DNA of 59,631 nucleotides. It comes from Ardenticatenales bacterium (GTDB taxonomy: Bacteria > Chloroflexota > Anaerolineae > Promineifilales > Promineifilaceae). A program made the translations under genes and the position numbers. Location: positions 1-59,631 of the forward strand of contig JACKBM010000041.1 in the NCBI GenBank assembly GCA_020634575.1, in the 5' to 3' direction. Under the pieces are notes generated by a model. That model had not been told where the DNA came from. It worked only from the letters and a program-made list of their open reading frames with translations, and did no database searches. Positions 45,869 to 54,167 of this stretch are shown here, in pieces (the first letter of the stretch is position 1; each line of letters starts with the position of its first letter).

Positions 45869-46912
45869 TCAGGGCGTGGCCCAGCCTTCTGCCACCCGGC
45901 CGGCCGCCTGCCAGGCCCGGCGCGCATCCTCATAACCGAGGTTGTAGACATATTCGTGCCGGTCGTGTTTGTATTGGATGATTTGTTCCACCGGCAGCGG
46001 CCTTTTGGGGGCGATGATCACGGGTTCTGGCAAATGGCGGGCGGCGCCTTGCAGAATGTCGGGGATGCCATCGCCGTCCAGATCGGGCAGATGGATCTCG
46101 CGCCCTGCCAGCCTGGCCTCGAGGACCCGGTTGGCGGCCTGTAAACGGGCATTTTCCAGCCGTAAATTGACCAGTTCGTTGATGCGGCGGAACATCTTGA
46201 GATCCGCCTGGAACGAAGCCAGCAGCGCCCATTCAAAGGCGGCGCCGGCCGCATGGAGCAGGTTGCCTGGTGTGAGCTTGCCGGTTGGGTCATCTTCGGG
46301 GTCGGGATCATCGTCCCAGGGGGTCATCAGGACGACGACGATTTCTTCGGCGCCGGCGTCGATGGCCGGGCTGAGCGGCGTGTTGGCAACTGTGCCGCCA
46401 TCCCAATGGGATTGGCCATCCAGCTCCGTGGCCGGGTAGACAATGGGGATGGAGCAGCTGGCGATGATGTGATCCAGCGTCAGGGGGATGCGTTCCATCT
46501 TGCCGGGGTAGGCGTCAGCGCTGTTGCCGAAGACGCGTAACCGGCCGGTTGCCACCTCCATCGCCGTGATCCGCAGGTCAACCGCCGCTTCTGCTGAATT
46601 CACCCGGTCAAAATTAATCCAACCGCCGGTTTTCAGGGTCTCGCGCAGCGGCATGGTGTCCAGCAGGAAGTTGCCCTTAAACGGGTTGATGTTGATCTTC
46701 TGCACATCCCTGGTTTCCAGCCGGCGCCAGAGCGACCAGAGCGAATGGGCGTTGTGGCCTGAGGCGAGCGCGGCGCCATTAACAGCGCCAATCGATGTGC
46801 CCACCACGACATCCGGGAACCATTCGTTCTCTTCCAAAAAGCGCAGCGCGCCCACGTGATAAGCGCCGCGGCCACCGCCGCCCGATAAGACCAGTGCTCG
46901 TTTATGCGTCAT
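45869..46912 (-). CDS. Patatin-like phospholipase
   Basis: A 347-residue lipid acyl hydrolase. The oxyanion loop is SGGGGRGAYHVG, the nucleophile elbow GTSIG (Ser about 42), and the catalytic Asp is in DGG of SHWDGGTVAN. Start ATG 46912 follows GAGG; a 15-codon extension is disregarded. After the catalytic domain is a helix, then LDGDGIPDIL, a thrombospondin type 3 / EF-like calcium loop, unusual for a patatin, then a short helical tail. Most likely a cytoplasmic or membrane-associated lipase. Confidence 0.88.
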   Translation of the reverse strand: MTHKRALVLSGGGGRGAYHVGALRFLEENEWFPDVVVGTSIGAVNGAALASGHNAHSLWSLWRRLETRDVQKININPFKGNFLLDTMPLRETLKTGGWINFDRVNSAEAAVDLRITAMEVATGRLRVFGNSADAYPGKMERIPLTLDHIIASCSIPIVYPATELDGQSHWDGGTVANTPLSPAIDAGAEEIVVVLMTPWDDDPDPEDDPTGKLTPGNLLHAAGAAFEWALLASFQADLKMFRRINELVNLRLENARLQAANRVLEARLAGREIHLPDLDGDGIPDILQGAARHLPEPVIIAPKRPLPVEQIIQYKHDRHEYVYNLGYEDARRAWQAAGRVAEGWATP

Positions 46913-47126
46913 GAATTTGCCTCGTCTGTCATGGCTATTGGCCAGGCTCCGGGCCAACGTTTACCCAATACGATAGAGGCATTGTAGGAATTTGGTACGC
47001 CTCCGCCAATCCCCCGAAGGTCTCAGCGCCAGCCAGTTGTGGCCCCGGTGTGTCGCCTTGAGAGACACCAGGCGGGACGGCGTTCAATAAGGCCAGAAAC
47101 AGGTTCAAGAGTTGCAGAGCAAAATC

Positions 47127-47461
47127 AGGTTCGTAGTAAAGGGCTATAAGGCTTGTCCGGGGGGCTAAGCCCCCCAAATCTCGACGTCACCCTGAGTGTC
47201 GTTCAAAGGGCATTACCCACATCAAGAGAGAGCGAAGGGCCCCTCTCTATGGTTTTAGCTTTGATAGCTGGTGGTTGGTCTGGCAGCTCGCCTTTTTTTG
47301 CGCCAGCTACCGGCCGGTCCTTTTAGCGCCGTAGGGAGGGGTCCCTCGCGCTCTCTAAATGAGCGCTTTTTACGGCAGACAAAGCTCGGGATGACGTCAA
47401 GAAGATTAACGCAGTCCTCAAATTGCCTACGGACAAGCCTTAAAGCGTTTACTACGAACCT
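47127..47461. repeat. Fold-back (MITE-like) element with 31-bp terminal inverted repeats
   Basis: Arms at 47127-47158 (begins AGGTTCGTAGTAAA, ends AAGGCTTGTCC) and 47431-47461 (inverse) match over about 31 bases with few differences. Pairing continues inward: CGACGTCACCC with GGGATGACGTC, AGAGAGCGAAGGGCCCCTC with the inverse of GAGGGGTCCCTCGCGCTCTCT, then AGCTGG/CCAGCT near the centre. The whole 335 bp could fold into one hairpin. No open frame of its own. A diverged half-copy lies at 34463-34540. No clear target-site duplication. Confidence 0.8.
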
Positions 47462-47509
47462 CAGACCGCTTGCTAGTTCTGCCCAGTTTTTTAGCAGGGC
47501 AGCCTTGTC

Positions 47510-47556
47510 AACCTGACCCTGACCCTGAGCGTAGCGAAGGGGAAGGGGAAGGGTCA
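47510..47556 (-). terminator. Hairpin at the lacI 3' end
   Basis: CTGACCCT (47512-47519 region) pairs with AGGGTCAG at the lacI stop, across GAGCG-TAGCGAAGGGG repeats. A second stem CTGCCC...GGGCAG with TTTTTT in its loop lies just beyond (47485-47508). Together they probably end the minus-strand lacI transcript. The remaining gap 46913-47126 shows no gene. Confidence 0.45.
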
Positions 47557-48576
47557 GCGCCGCCTGGACACGGATTCGCGTATGATCAGTTCCGCCTGGA
47601 AGTTGGGCAACTCAACTGTGTTACCGTTGAGCAAGGCCAACATGGCCGCCGCCGCCGCCTGACCCATCGCTGCGGCCGGCTGGCGCGCAGTGGTGAGCGG
47701 CGGCACCATGTAAGCAGCCGAAGATTCATCATCAAAACCGACCAGGGAGATGTCTTCGGGTACGCGGATATTGCGCCGGTAAAGACCGAGGCGAGCGCCG
47801 AAGGCCATCTGGTCATTGGCGGCAAAGATGGCGCTGAAGGGACGGCCGCGCGTAAACAGCATCTCCACCGCCAGCAGGCCGGATTGCTGCAACAGGTTGC
47901 CCTTGACGATCAGCGACGGATCCGGCTCAATGCCGGCGTCCTGCAAGGCGGCCTGGTAACCGAGCAAGCGCTGATGAATGTCATTGACCGTTTCGTCATA
48001 GACAACTTCGGCGGAGATGTGAGCGATCTCACGGTGGCCCATCTCCAGCAAATAGCGGGTGAGCTGGTAGGCAGCGTTGTAGTTATCGACAAACAGGCTG
48101 CGTGACGGCATGGTGGTCAACTCGCGGGCAACGACGAGCAAAGGGGTTCGCGTCGCTATCTCTGCCAACAGCGCCTCAGGCGTCTGGCCGCCAATGATGA
48201 TAATGCCATCAACGCGGCGCTCCAGGAGAAATTGGAGCCCCTGCCGTTCGATGGCCGGTTGCCAGCGGCCGTCGACAAAAAGGGGCCAGTAATCGGTCCC
48301 TTCCATGCCGAGGAGAATGCCCTGCAGGATGCCATCGTAAAAGGGACTGCCAAAATTCTGGGTGAGGACGCCGATAGTCATCGACTGGCCGCTGGCCAGG
48401 CTCTGGGCGAAGATATTCGGCCGGTAATCGAGTTCCAGTACCGCCCGCAGCACCGCGTCCCGCTTTTCCGGGTCTACCGGGGCGGAGTTACGCAGCACCC
48501 GCGAAACGGTACTGGTCGAGACATTGGCATTCTCCGCAATCTCGCGGATGGTTACTTTGTTGGGGTTGTCAGACAT
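47554..48576 (-). CDS. LacI-family repressor of the beta-glucan locus
   Basis: A 340-residue regulator. The N-terminal helix-turn-helix VTIREIAENANVSTSTVSRVL is canonical, with the hinge helix at YRPNIFAQSLASGQS. The rest is the periplasmic-binding-protein-like sensor (GVLTQNFGSPFYDGIL, DGIIIIGGQ, VDNYNAAYQLTRYLLEMGHREI). Start ATG 48576 is preferred to GTG 48588 because AGAAGG and GGAG lie in front of it. Identical operators at 48608-48621 and 48878-48891 show likely control of itself and of the divergent glycosidase genes. The inducer is probably a beta-glucan oligosaccharide. Confidence 0.92.
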   Translation of the reverse strand: MSDNPNKVTIREIAENANVSTSTVSRVLRNSAPVDPEKRDAVLRAVLELDYRPNIFAQSLASGQSMTIGVLTQNFGSPFYDGILQGILLGMEGTDYWPLFVDGRWQPAIERQGLQFLLERRVDGIIIIGGQTPEALLAEIATRTPLLVVARELTTMPSRSLFVDNYNAAYQLTRYLLEMGHREIAHISAEVVYDETVNDIHQRLLGYQAALQDAGIEPDPSLIVKGNLLQQSGLLAVEMLFTRGRPFSAIFAANDQMAFGARLGLYRRNIRVPEDISLVGFDDESSAAYMVPPLTTARQPAAAMGQAAAAAMLALLNGNTVELPNFQAELIIRESVSRRR

Positions 48577-48598
48577 CCTTCTTTCCACTCCTGGTCTG

Positions 48599-48627
48599 AT
48601 TATATTCTGAAAGCGTTTTCAGGAAAA
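48599..48627 (-). promoter_or_regulatory. lacI promoter with operator in the spacer
   Basis: On the minus strand TATAAT (48604-48599) is preceded, after exactly 17 bases, by a weak TTTTCC (48627-48622). The spacer contains the operator TGAAAACGCTTTCA (48621-48608). Repressor bound there would block polymerase, giving autoregulation. Confidence 0.75.
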
Positions 48628-48845
48628 GTGATTAATTGCGAGGTTTTTGGCAAAAGGAGCTGTTCCTGGCAGGAATTGCAGGCCCATTCATACTGAAGGT
48701 TCAGGCTTAATCTGAACGTAAGAGTGGCTGAGCATGATGGCATTCCGCCTTCGCGGGAATGAAGACTCGAAGGGAGGATGGGGTGAAGAACAATGGATTA
48801 CGTCCAAACCTATTGGCAGTTCCCTGATTTTATGACCTGGAAAGA

Positions 48846-48891
48846 TTGACACCCGTCCGGCCCGGTGCTAATATTCGTGAAAGCGTTTTCA
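48846..48891 (+). promoter_or_regulatory. Promoter and LacI-type operator of the GH16-GH149/161-GH3 genes
   Basis: TTGACA (48846-48851) and TAATAT (48869-48874) are 17 bases apart, nearly consensus. The 14-bp operator TGAAAGCGTTTTCA (48878-48891), identical to that at the lacI promoter, covers the transcription start. The transcript has a leader of about 140 bases before the ATG at 49022, with AAGGA as ribosome site. Confidence 0.85.
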
Positions 48892-49021
48892 TAGAATGGG
48901 TCTGATCAACTTCTGTTCGCACAATTGTCCAGGATCAGGTCCATCAGCTCCACAGATTCCGGCACTCGTCAGGCGCGGCGGAGCAGCGACGCGGCCACCG
49001 CGCCCCAAAAGGAATTCCAAC

Positions 49022-52000
49022 ATGAAAGTCAGAACCCTGTTTCCTGTTGTGGGATTGATCCTTATCAGTCTCATTTTGTTTGGCGCGCGGCCGCTGCCCG
49101 CTCGGGCGCTGACCCGTCTGCCCGCCACCGTCATCGACGATTTTGAAGATGGCGACAGTGGCGATTGGGGCTTTTTCGGCGGTAACCTGGCCGGCGGCGG
49201 CGGTGGCGTCCTGTCTGATCGCCCCGCTGAAGGTAGCTTTTACCTCAGCACCGGCTGGGGCGGCGAAGGGACAGCCAGCACCTTTTATGGCGGCTTTTTC
49301 CGCAATCTGGACAATGCTGCTCAGGTTGTGCCCCCAGCCGATCCCTGGTTCAACGTCTGGGTCCTCAATCAGAGCGACGCCACTGTCGACCAGTACACGC
49401 TGGAAATCACCATCCGTGAAGATCTAAACGGCGATGGCTGGACCGATGGCAGCGAAGATTCTTTCCGCCTCGACACGACCTTCGCCAATGCCAGCTTCGA
49501 TGACCAATGGACGCTGCTCAGCGCCCCCGTCAGCAGCTTTGTCAATCTGGGCACGGGTGGCGATGGCCAGTTCAATGGCAACCTGGACGAAATTGTGGTG
49601 GTCGTGGCCGGCGTCGTGGGTGGCTCTGGCTCCGTTGTTGAACTGGATTTGGACCAGTTTGCCTTCACGTCTGGTGGCCCCCTCATCAGCTCCCTGACTG
49701 TTTTTGACGACATGGAACATGGCGATCCGTTTGGCAACGGCTGGTTCGCCTTTGGTGGCGCTGTTGGTGGCGGCGGCATTAACCCGAACAGTACTGATCT
49801 GCCGCCGGTTGATGGCGGTGCTTTTTCCCTGGAAACAGGTTGGGGCTCCGGCGGCACACCCGGTTTCTACGGCGGCTTTGGCCGGACGTTCCCGACCGAT
49901 TTGACCGCGACCGACCATTTCAACTTCTGGATCAACCCGAATGCGGGCCAGGATTACACGCTGGAGATCAACCTGCAGGAAGATGACAATAGCGACGGCG
50001 CTGCCAACGCGGCGGATGACGATGAGTTCCAATACAACTGTGTGGTCTCACCGGCCGGTCCCTGTGCCATTAGCGGCGGCGGCTGGCAGCAAATCTCCAT
50101 CCCCCTGGCTGATTTCTTTGACGACAACTCATTCTTCACCGGCGGCAATGGCGTCCTGGATGCTGTACCGGTCGCGAGCGGCGGTAATGGTCAGCTGATC
50201 AACGTGGTCATCGCCATCATCGGCAACTCCGGCTCCGACGTCAACTTCCGCACCGATTACTGGGCCTTTTCTGATGGTCCGTTGGCAACCCCAACGCTAC
50301 TCATCGACGACTTTGAAAATGGCCTGCCCAGTGGCACTGACGGCGATGGCAACCCCATCGGCTTCTTTACCTTCAGCGACGGTAGCCCCATTGGCATCGC
50401 GCTGACGGACGCGCCGCCGGCGCCGGTACCCGGCTCGAACAGTGGTAACAACGTCCTGGCGATGACTGGCAATGTCACCGCTTTTGCCGGCTTCGTCCAT
50501 GCCTTCGAGAACGCCGCTGTAGATACCTGGGTGCCGCAGGATTGGAGTGCTTATCAAGGGCTGAGTTTCTGGCTCTACGGCCATAACAGCGGTACGACGC
50601 TCTTTGTCGACGTCATCGACAACCGCAATCCGGGCTCCAGCCGCGATGATGCTGAGCGTTTCTCCGTCACTTTGACCGATAATTTCTCTGGCTGGCAGTT
50701 CTTTGAACTCCCCTTCAGCAGTTTTACCCGCAAGGAAATTGGCAATGGCGCGCCCAATGACGGGTTTACGTTGACCCAGGTCCATGGCTGGGCGTTGGGC
50801 ACCCTGAACACGCCCGGCGAAATTACCTACTACGTCGACGACGCGGCCCTTTACGGCGTCGCCGAGATCCCGGAGCTGGCGGTAACCTTCGCCGCCGCCG
50901 AATATGAGATTGAGGAAGGGGCCACCGGGCAGATCACCGTCAAATTGAACCGGTCGCTGAATAGCGACGATCCGGCCCAGGTCTCTATCGACTATTTCAC
51001 CGAGCCCGCCACCGCCACGCCCGGCCTGGAATACACGCCAGCCAGCGGTACGCTCACCTTTGTGAACGGCGGGCCTTCTGAGCTGACGTTTGCCCTGGAA
51101 ACGTTTGATGACACCAAGTGGGAAGGGACCGAGCGCGTCATTCTGCGGCTTACCAACCCGGTTGATATTGGCGCCGGCTTTGCCCTGCAGGCTGCCGCGG
51201 CCATTATCGACAATGACGCCTACGACCCCAACCTGATCGACGACTTTGAGCGGGGCACGGCCTTACTGACCCCAGGCGAAATCACTGTCCTGGAAACGAT
51301 GGAATTGAATGCCGGCGATGCCCTGGCCATTCCCGGCCAGGATACCGTGGAGACAGTCCTGCGAATCGCGCCGGCTGCCGGGGCAGCGCCCCGCGCGGTT
51401 CTCCTCAACAGCCGCGACGCCGTTGCGGGGTTGCTGCCGACCGGCAACAGCTATGCGGACCGCAAGCTGAACGATGTCCTGGACCAGCTAGACCATCTAT
51501 TGCTGGACAGCAATTGGCACAACGACTACTACTTCAGCCCCGGGGCGGGCAAGCAGGCCATGCATGATCTGACCTGGTCTTTTATCAAGCTGGTCCAGGC
51601 TTCTGACAAGGCGCCACAGATCGAGGCGGCCGCCTACGACATCCTGGTGGATCTCTTTGTGGCGGGCCGCGACCTGGCCCATCTGTCCCTGGACCTGGCC
51701 ATTGCCAGCGACGGCAAGCCCGAGAAAATCGGTTATGCCGAAGCCGCCCTGGCCGCGGCCGAAGCTTACCTGGCCGAGGAGCAATATTACCAGGCCCTGA
51801 TGCAATACCGCGTGGTCGTGGACCAGGCGCAGAAGGCCGTCGCCGGCATTCCCCTGGCGCCGCTGGGCTACACCCATGAGTTCCCGTTGGGGCAGGATTG
51901 GTCGCATGGCGAAGCGCTGACCTTCTGGTATTACGGCCAGAACAGCGGCGACACGGTCACGGTGCAGCTACTGGACAACCGGGCGCCCGATCCGGGCCCC

Positions 52001-54073
52001 GCTGGCTGGTCGTTGGCCTGGAGTGATGAATTTAATGAACCGGCCGGTACGCCACCAAACCCCGCCAACTGGAGTTTCGAGATTGGCGATGGTACCGTCA
52101 ACGGCATCCCTGGCTGGGGTAACGACGAGCTGCAATATTACACTGACGATCCCGCCAACGCGGCCACTGATGGCCTCGGCAACCTGGCCATCACGGTGCA
52201 GGAAGCGGATGGCTCGCTGCAATGTTATTACGGCGCCTGTGAATACACCTCGGCCCGGCTGCTCTCCTGGCACAAGGCTGAGTTTGCCTATGGCCGCATC
52301 GAAGCGCGTATTCAGGTGCCGGATGGACCGGCCGGTCTCTGGCCCGCCTTCTGGAGCCTGGGCAACGATATCGACGTCGTGCCCTGGCCGCAGACCGGCG
52401 AGATCGACTTTATGGAATATGTCAGCCGGCTGCCTAACGAGATCTTCGGCACCGTTCATGGCCCTGGTTACTCCGGCGGGCAGAGCTACGGCGATGTTTA
52501 TGACTTTGGCGGACCGGTCGCCGGCGCTTTCCACACTTACACCATTGAGTGGGAGCCGGATCTGATCAAATGGTACGTGGATGGCATCCTGTACCATACA
52601 GCCAGCCCGGCTGCTGTGGCGCCCAACGAATGGGTGTTCAACGACCCGATCTTCATCCTGCTGAATGTCGCCATCGGCGGCAACTTCGGCGGGGCGCCGG
52701 ACCCGGCGTTGCAGATGCCGCAGTCGATGCTGGTTGATTATGTGCGCGTTTACCAGGGACCGGACACGGCGGAGCGGTTTGAGACGGCGTTTGTGGACAA
52801 CTTCGAGGGCTGGCAGCTGGTTGAGTTGCCGTTCACGGGGCTGACCCGGAGTGCTGAGCAACCGGCCGGTGCCCCCGACGATGGCCTGACCCTGACCGAT
52901 GTTTGGGGTTACAGCATCGCCATCCCGGCAGATGGCGCGGGCACGGCGCTGCTGGACCAGGTCCGCGTCAAACCTGTCCCGCCGCCCACCGAGATCACGG
53001 TGACCACGACGGCTGACGCCGGCCCCGGCTCCCTGCGCGAGGCGCTGGCGCTGATCGCCCCGAGCGGCACCATCGACTTCGACCCGGCTTTGGCCGGCCA
53101 GACGATTGCCCTGACCTCGGCACAATTGGTCATTGACCGGGCTGTGACGATCGATGGGAGTACGGCGCCTGGTCTCACTGTGAGCGGCAGCAACGCCGTG
53201 CGTGTCCTGCAGGTAAATGGCGGCGTGGCCGCAGCCATCAACGATCTAACCGTCGCTGATGGCGCTGGTGCGCCGCAAGGTGGCGGTATCCTAAACTTCG
53301 GCGAGCTGACGCTCGTGCGTGTCACAGTCCGTGACAACTCCGAGAGCAGCACTGGCGCCGCGGCCTTTGATCTTGGTGGTGGCGGTATCTACAACGGTGA
53401 TGGCGCTGTGCTCAACCTGACGGACAGCCTGGTGCTGAACAACCGCACGCTGGGTCAACCGGGTGGCGGTCTGTACGGCTTTTTCAACAGCACGTTGAAC
53501 ATCAGCGGCAGCACCATCAGCGGCAATGTGGCCGGCGATGTGGCCGGCGGATTGCGCTTGCTCGGCAATGCCACCATCGTCAACAGCACCATCAGCGGCA
53601 ATGTGTCGACAGCCTGGCATGGCGGCGCCATGTTCCTGACCGACGGGGTGGTTGCCATCCTGAACAGTACCATCGTCGACAACAGCGCACCTGCGGGTAC
53701 GGCTGGCGGTATCTTCCTTGGGACGTTTACAGCGGCGCCGGTGACGTTGACGCTGCAGAACAGCATCGTGGCCAACAATAGCGACGTGAACTGTTTCCAG
53801 GGCTTCTTTGGCGCCGGGGCGGTTACGCTGACGTCGCTGGGTAACAACCTCTCGACCGATGGCAGCTGTGCGCCGATCGGTACCGATCTGATCGCGGCTG
53901 ATCCCGGTCTGGCGGCCCTGGCCGACAACGGCGGGCCGACGTTGACTCACGCTCTGCTGCCCGGCAGTCCGGCTATCGACGCAGCCAATTCGGCAGCCTG
54001 CCCGGCCGTTGATCAGCGCGGTGTCAGCCGTGACGCTACTTGCGACATCGGGGCCTTTGAATATCTGCCCTGA
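49022..54073 (+). CDS. Giant secreted GH16 beta-glucanase (laminarinase-like) with nested domains
   Basis: A 1683-residue secreted protein; start 49022, where AAGGA and a signal peptide (about 1-33) follow. Two related beta domains (about 40-215 and 220-420) each begin DDFEDG/DDMEHG. An intact CBM11-like domain lies at about 427-612 and a Calx-beta domain at 615-730. A second CBM11-like domain starts LIDDFERG (about 738) but is split: a helical FIMAH-like domain (about 790-947) and then the GH16 catalytic domain (about 996-1247) are inserted, and it resumes at AERFETAFVDNFEGW (about 1255-1320). GH16 catalytic residues are in GEIDFME (Glu 1127, Asp 1129, Glu 1132). The tail is a parallel beta-helix with a choice-of-anchor-Q ending (CDIGAFEYLP). 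Likely cleaves beta-1,3-glucan. Confidence 0.88.
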   Translation: MKVRTLFPVVGLILISLILFGARPLPARALTRLPATVIDDFEDGDSGDWGFFGGNLAGGGGGVLSDRPAEGSFYLSTGWGGEGTASTFYGGFFRNLDNAAQVVPPADPWFNVWVLNQSDATVDQYTLEITIREDLNGDGWTDGSEDSFRLDTTFANASFDDQWTLLSAPVSSFVNLGTGGDGQFNGNLDEIVVVVAGVVGGSGSVVELDLDQFAFTSGGPLISSLTVFDDMEHGDPFGNGWFAFGGAVGGGGINPNSTDLPPVDGGAFSLETGWGSGGTPGFYGGFGRTFPTDLTATDHFNFWINPNAGQDYTLEINLQEDDNSDGAANAADDDEFQYNCVVSPAGPCAISGGGWQQISIPLADFFDDNSFFTGGNGVLDAVPVASGGNGQLINVVIAIIGNSGSDVNFRTDYWAFSDGPLATPTLLIDDFENGLPSGTDGDGNPIGFFTFSDGSPIGIALTDAPPAPVPGSNSGNNVLAMTGNVTAFAGFVHAFENAAVDTWVPQDWSAYQGLSFWLYGHNSGTTLFVDVIDNRNPGSSRDDAERFSVTLTDNFSGWQFFELPFSSFTRKEIGNGAPNDGFTLTQVHGWALGTLNTPGEITYYVDDAALYGVAEIPELAVTFAAAEYEIEEGATGQITVKLNRSLNSDDPAQVSIDYFTEPATATPGLEYTPASGTLTFVNGGPSELTFALETFDDTKWEGTERVILRLTNPVDIGAGFALQAAAAIIDNDAYDPNLIDDFERGTALLTPGEITVLETMELNAGDALAIPGQDTVETVLRIAPAAGAAPRAVLLNSRDAVAGLLPTGNSYADRKLNDVLDQLDHLLLDSNWHNDYYFSPGAGKQAMHDLTWSFIKLVQASDKAPQIEAAAYDILVDLFVAGRDLAHLSLDLAIASDGKPEKIGYAEAALAAAEAYLAEEQYYQALMQYRVVVDQAQKAVAGIPLAPLGYTHEFPLGQDWSHGEALTFWYYGQNSGDTVTVQLLDNRAPDPGPAGWSLAWSDEFNEPAGTPPNPANWSFEIGDGTVNGIPGWGNDELQYYTDDPANAATDGLGNLAITVQEADGSLQCYYGACEYTSARLLSWHKAEFAYGRIEARIQVPDGPAGLWPAFWSLGNDIDVVPWPQTGEIDFMEYVSRLPNEIFGTVHGPGYSGGQSYGDVYDFGGPVAGAFHTYTIEWEPDLIKWYVDGILYHTASPAAVAPNEWVFNDPIFILLNVAIGGNFGGAPDPALQMPQSMLVDYVRVYQGPDTAERFETAFVDNFEGWQLVELPFTGLTRSAEQPAGAPDDGLTLTDVWGYSIAIPADGAGTALLDQVRVKPVPPPTEITVTTTADAGPGSLREALALIAPSGTIDFDPALAGQTIALTSAQLVIDRAVTIDGSTAPGLTVSGSNAVRVLQVNGGVAAAINDLTVADGAGAPQGGGILNFGELTLVRVTVRDNSESSTGAAAFDLGGGGIYNGDGAVLNLTDSLVLNNRTLGQPGGGLYGFFNSTLNISGSTISGNVAGDVAGGLRLLGNATIVNSTISGNVSTAWHGGAMFLTDGVVAILNSTIVDNSAPAGTAGGIFLGTFTAAPVTLTLQNSIVANNSDVNCFQGFFGAGAVTLTSLGNNLSTDGSCAPIGTDLIAADPGLAALADNGGPTLTHALLPGSPAIDAANSAACPAVDQRGVSRDATCDIGAFEYLP

Positions 54074-54095
54074 GGGTAGTTAATTGCTTGTTTTG

Positions 54096-54145
54096 GCAGG
54101 CCTTATCCGGGACGCTTTATGGCCCGGATAAGGCCTGTCGCTTTT
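54096..54145 (+). terminator. Strong hairpin between the GH16 and phosphorylase genes
   Basis: GCAGGCCTTATCCGGG (54096-54111) pairs with CCCGGATAAGGCCTGT (54123-54138) almost perfectly around an 11-base loop, followed by CGCTTTTC. It may terminate part of the transcripts, giving more GH16 mRNA than phosphorylase, or stabilise the GH16 message. Confidence 0.75.
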
Positions 54146-54167
54146 CACAACAGAAGAGGTAAATCAG

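Noticed and set aside
47127..47461. Complete insertion sequence
   Set aside because: Terminal inverted repeats are present, but there is no transposase frame inside and no clear target-site duplication, so it is only called MITE-like.
51968..53125. 385-codon open frame on the minus strand
   Set aside because: It lies inside the GH16 catalytic region, whose motifs are unmistakable on the plus strand. The translation is Arg/Gly-rich without domains.
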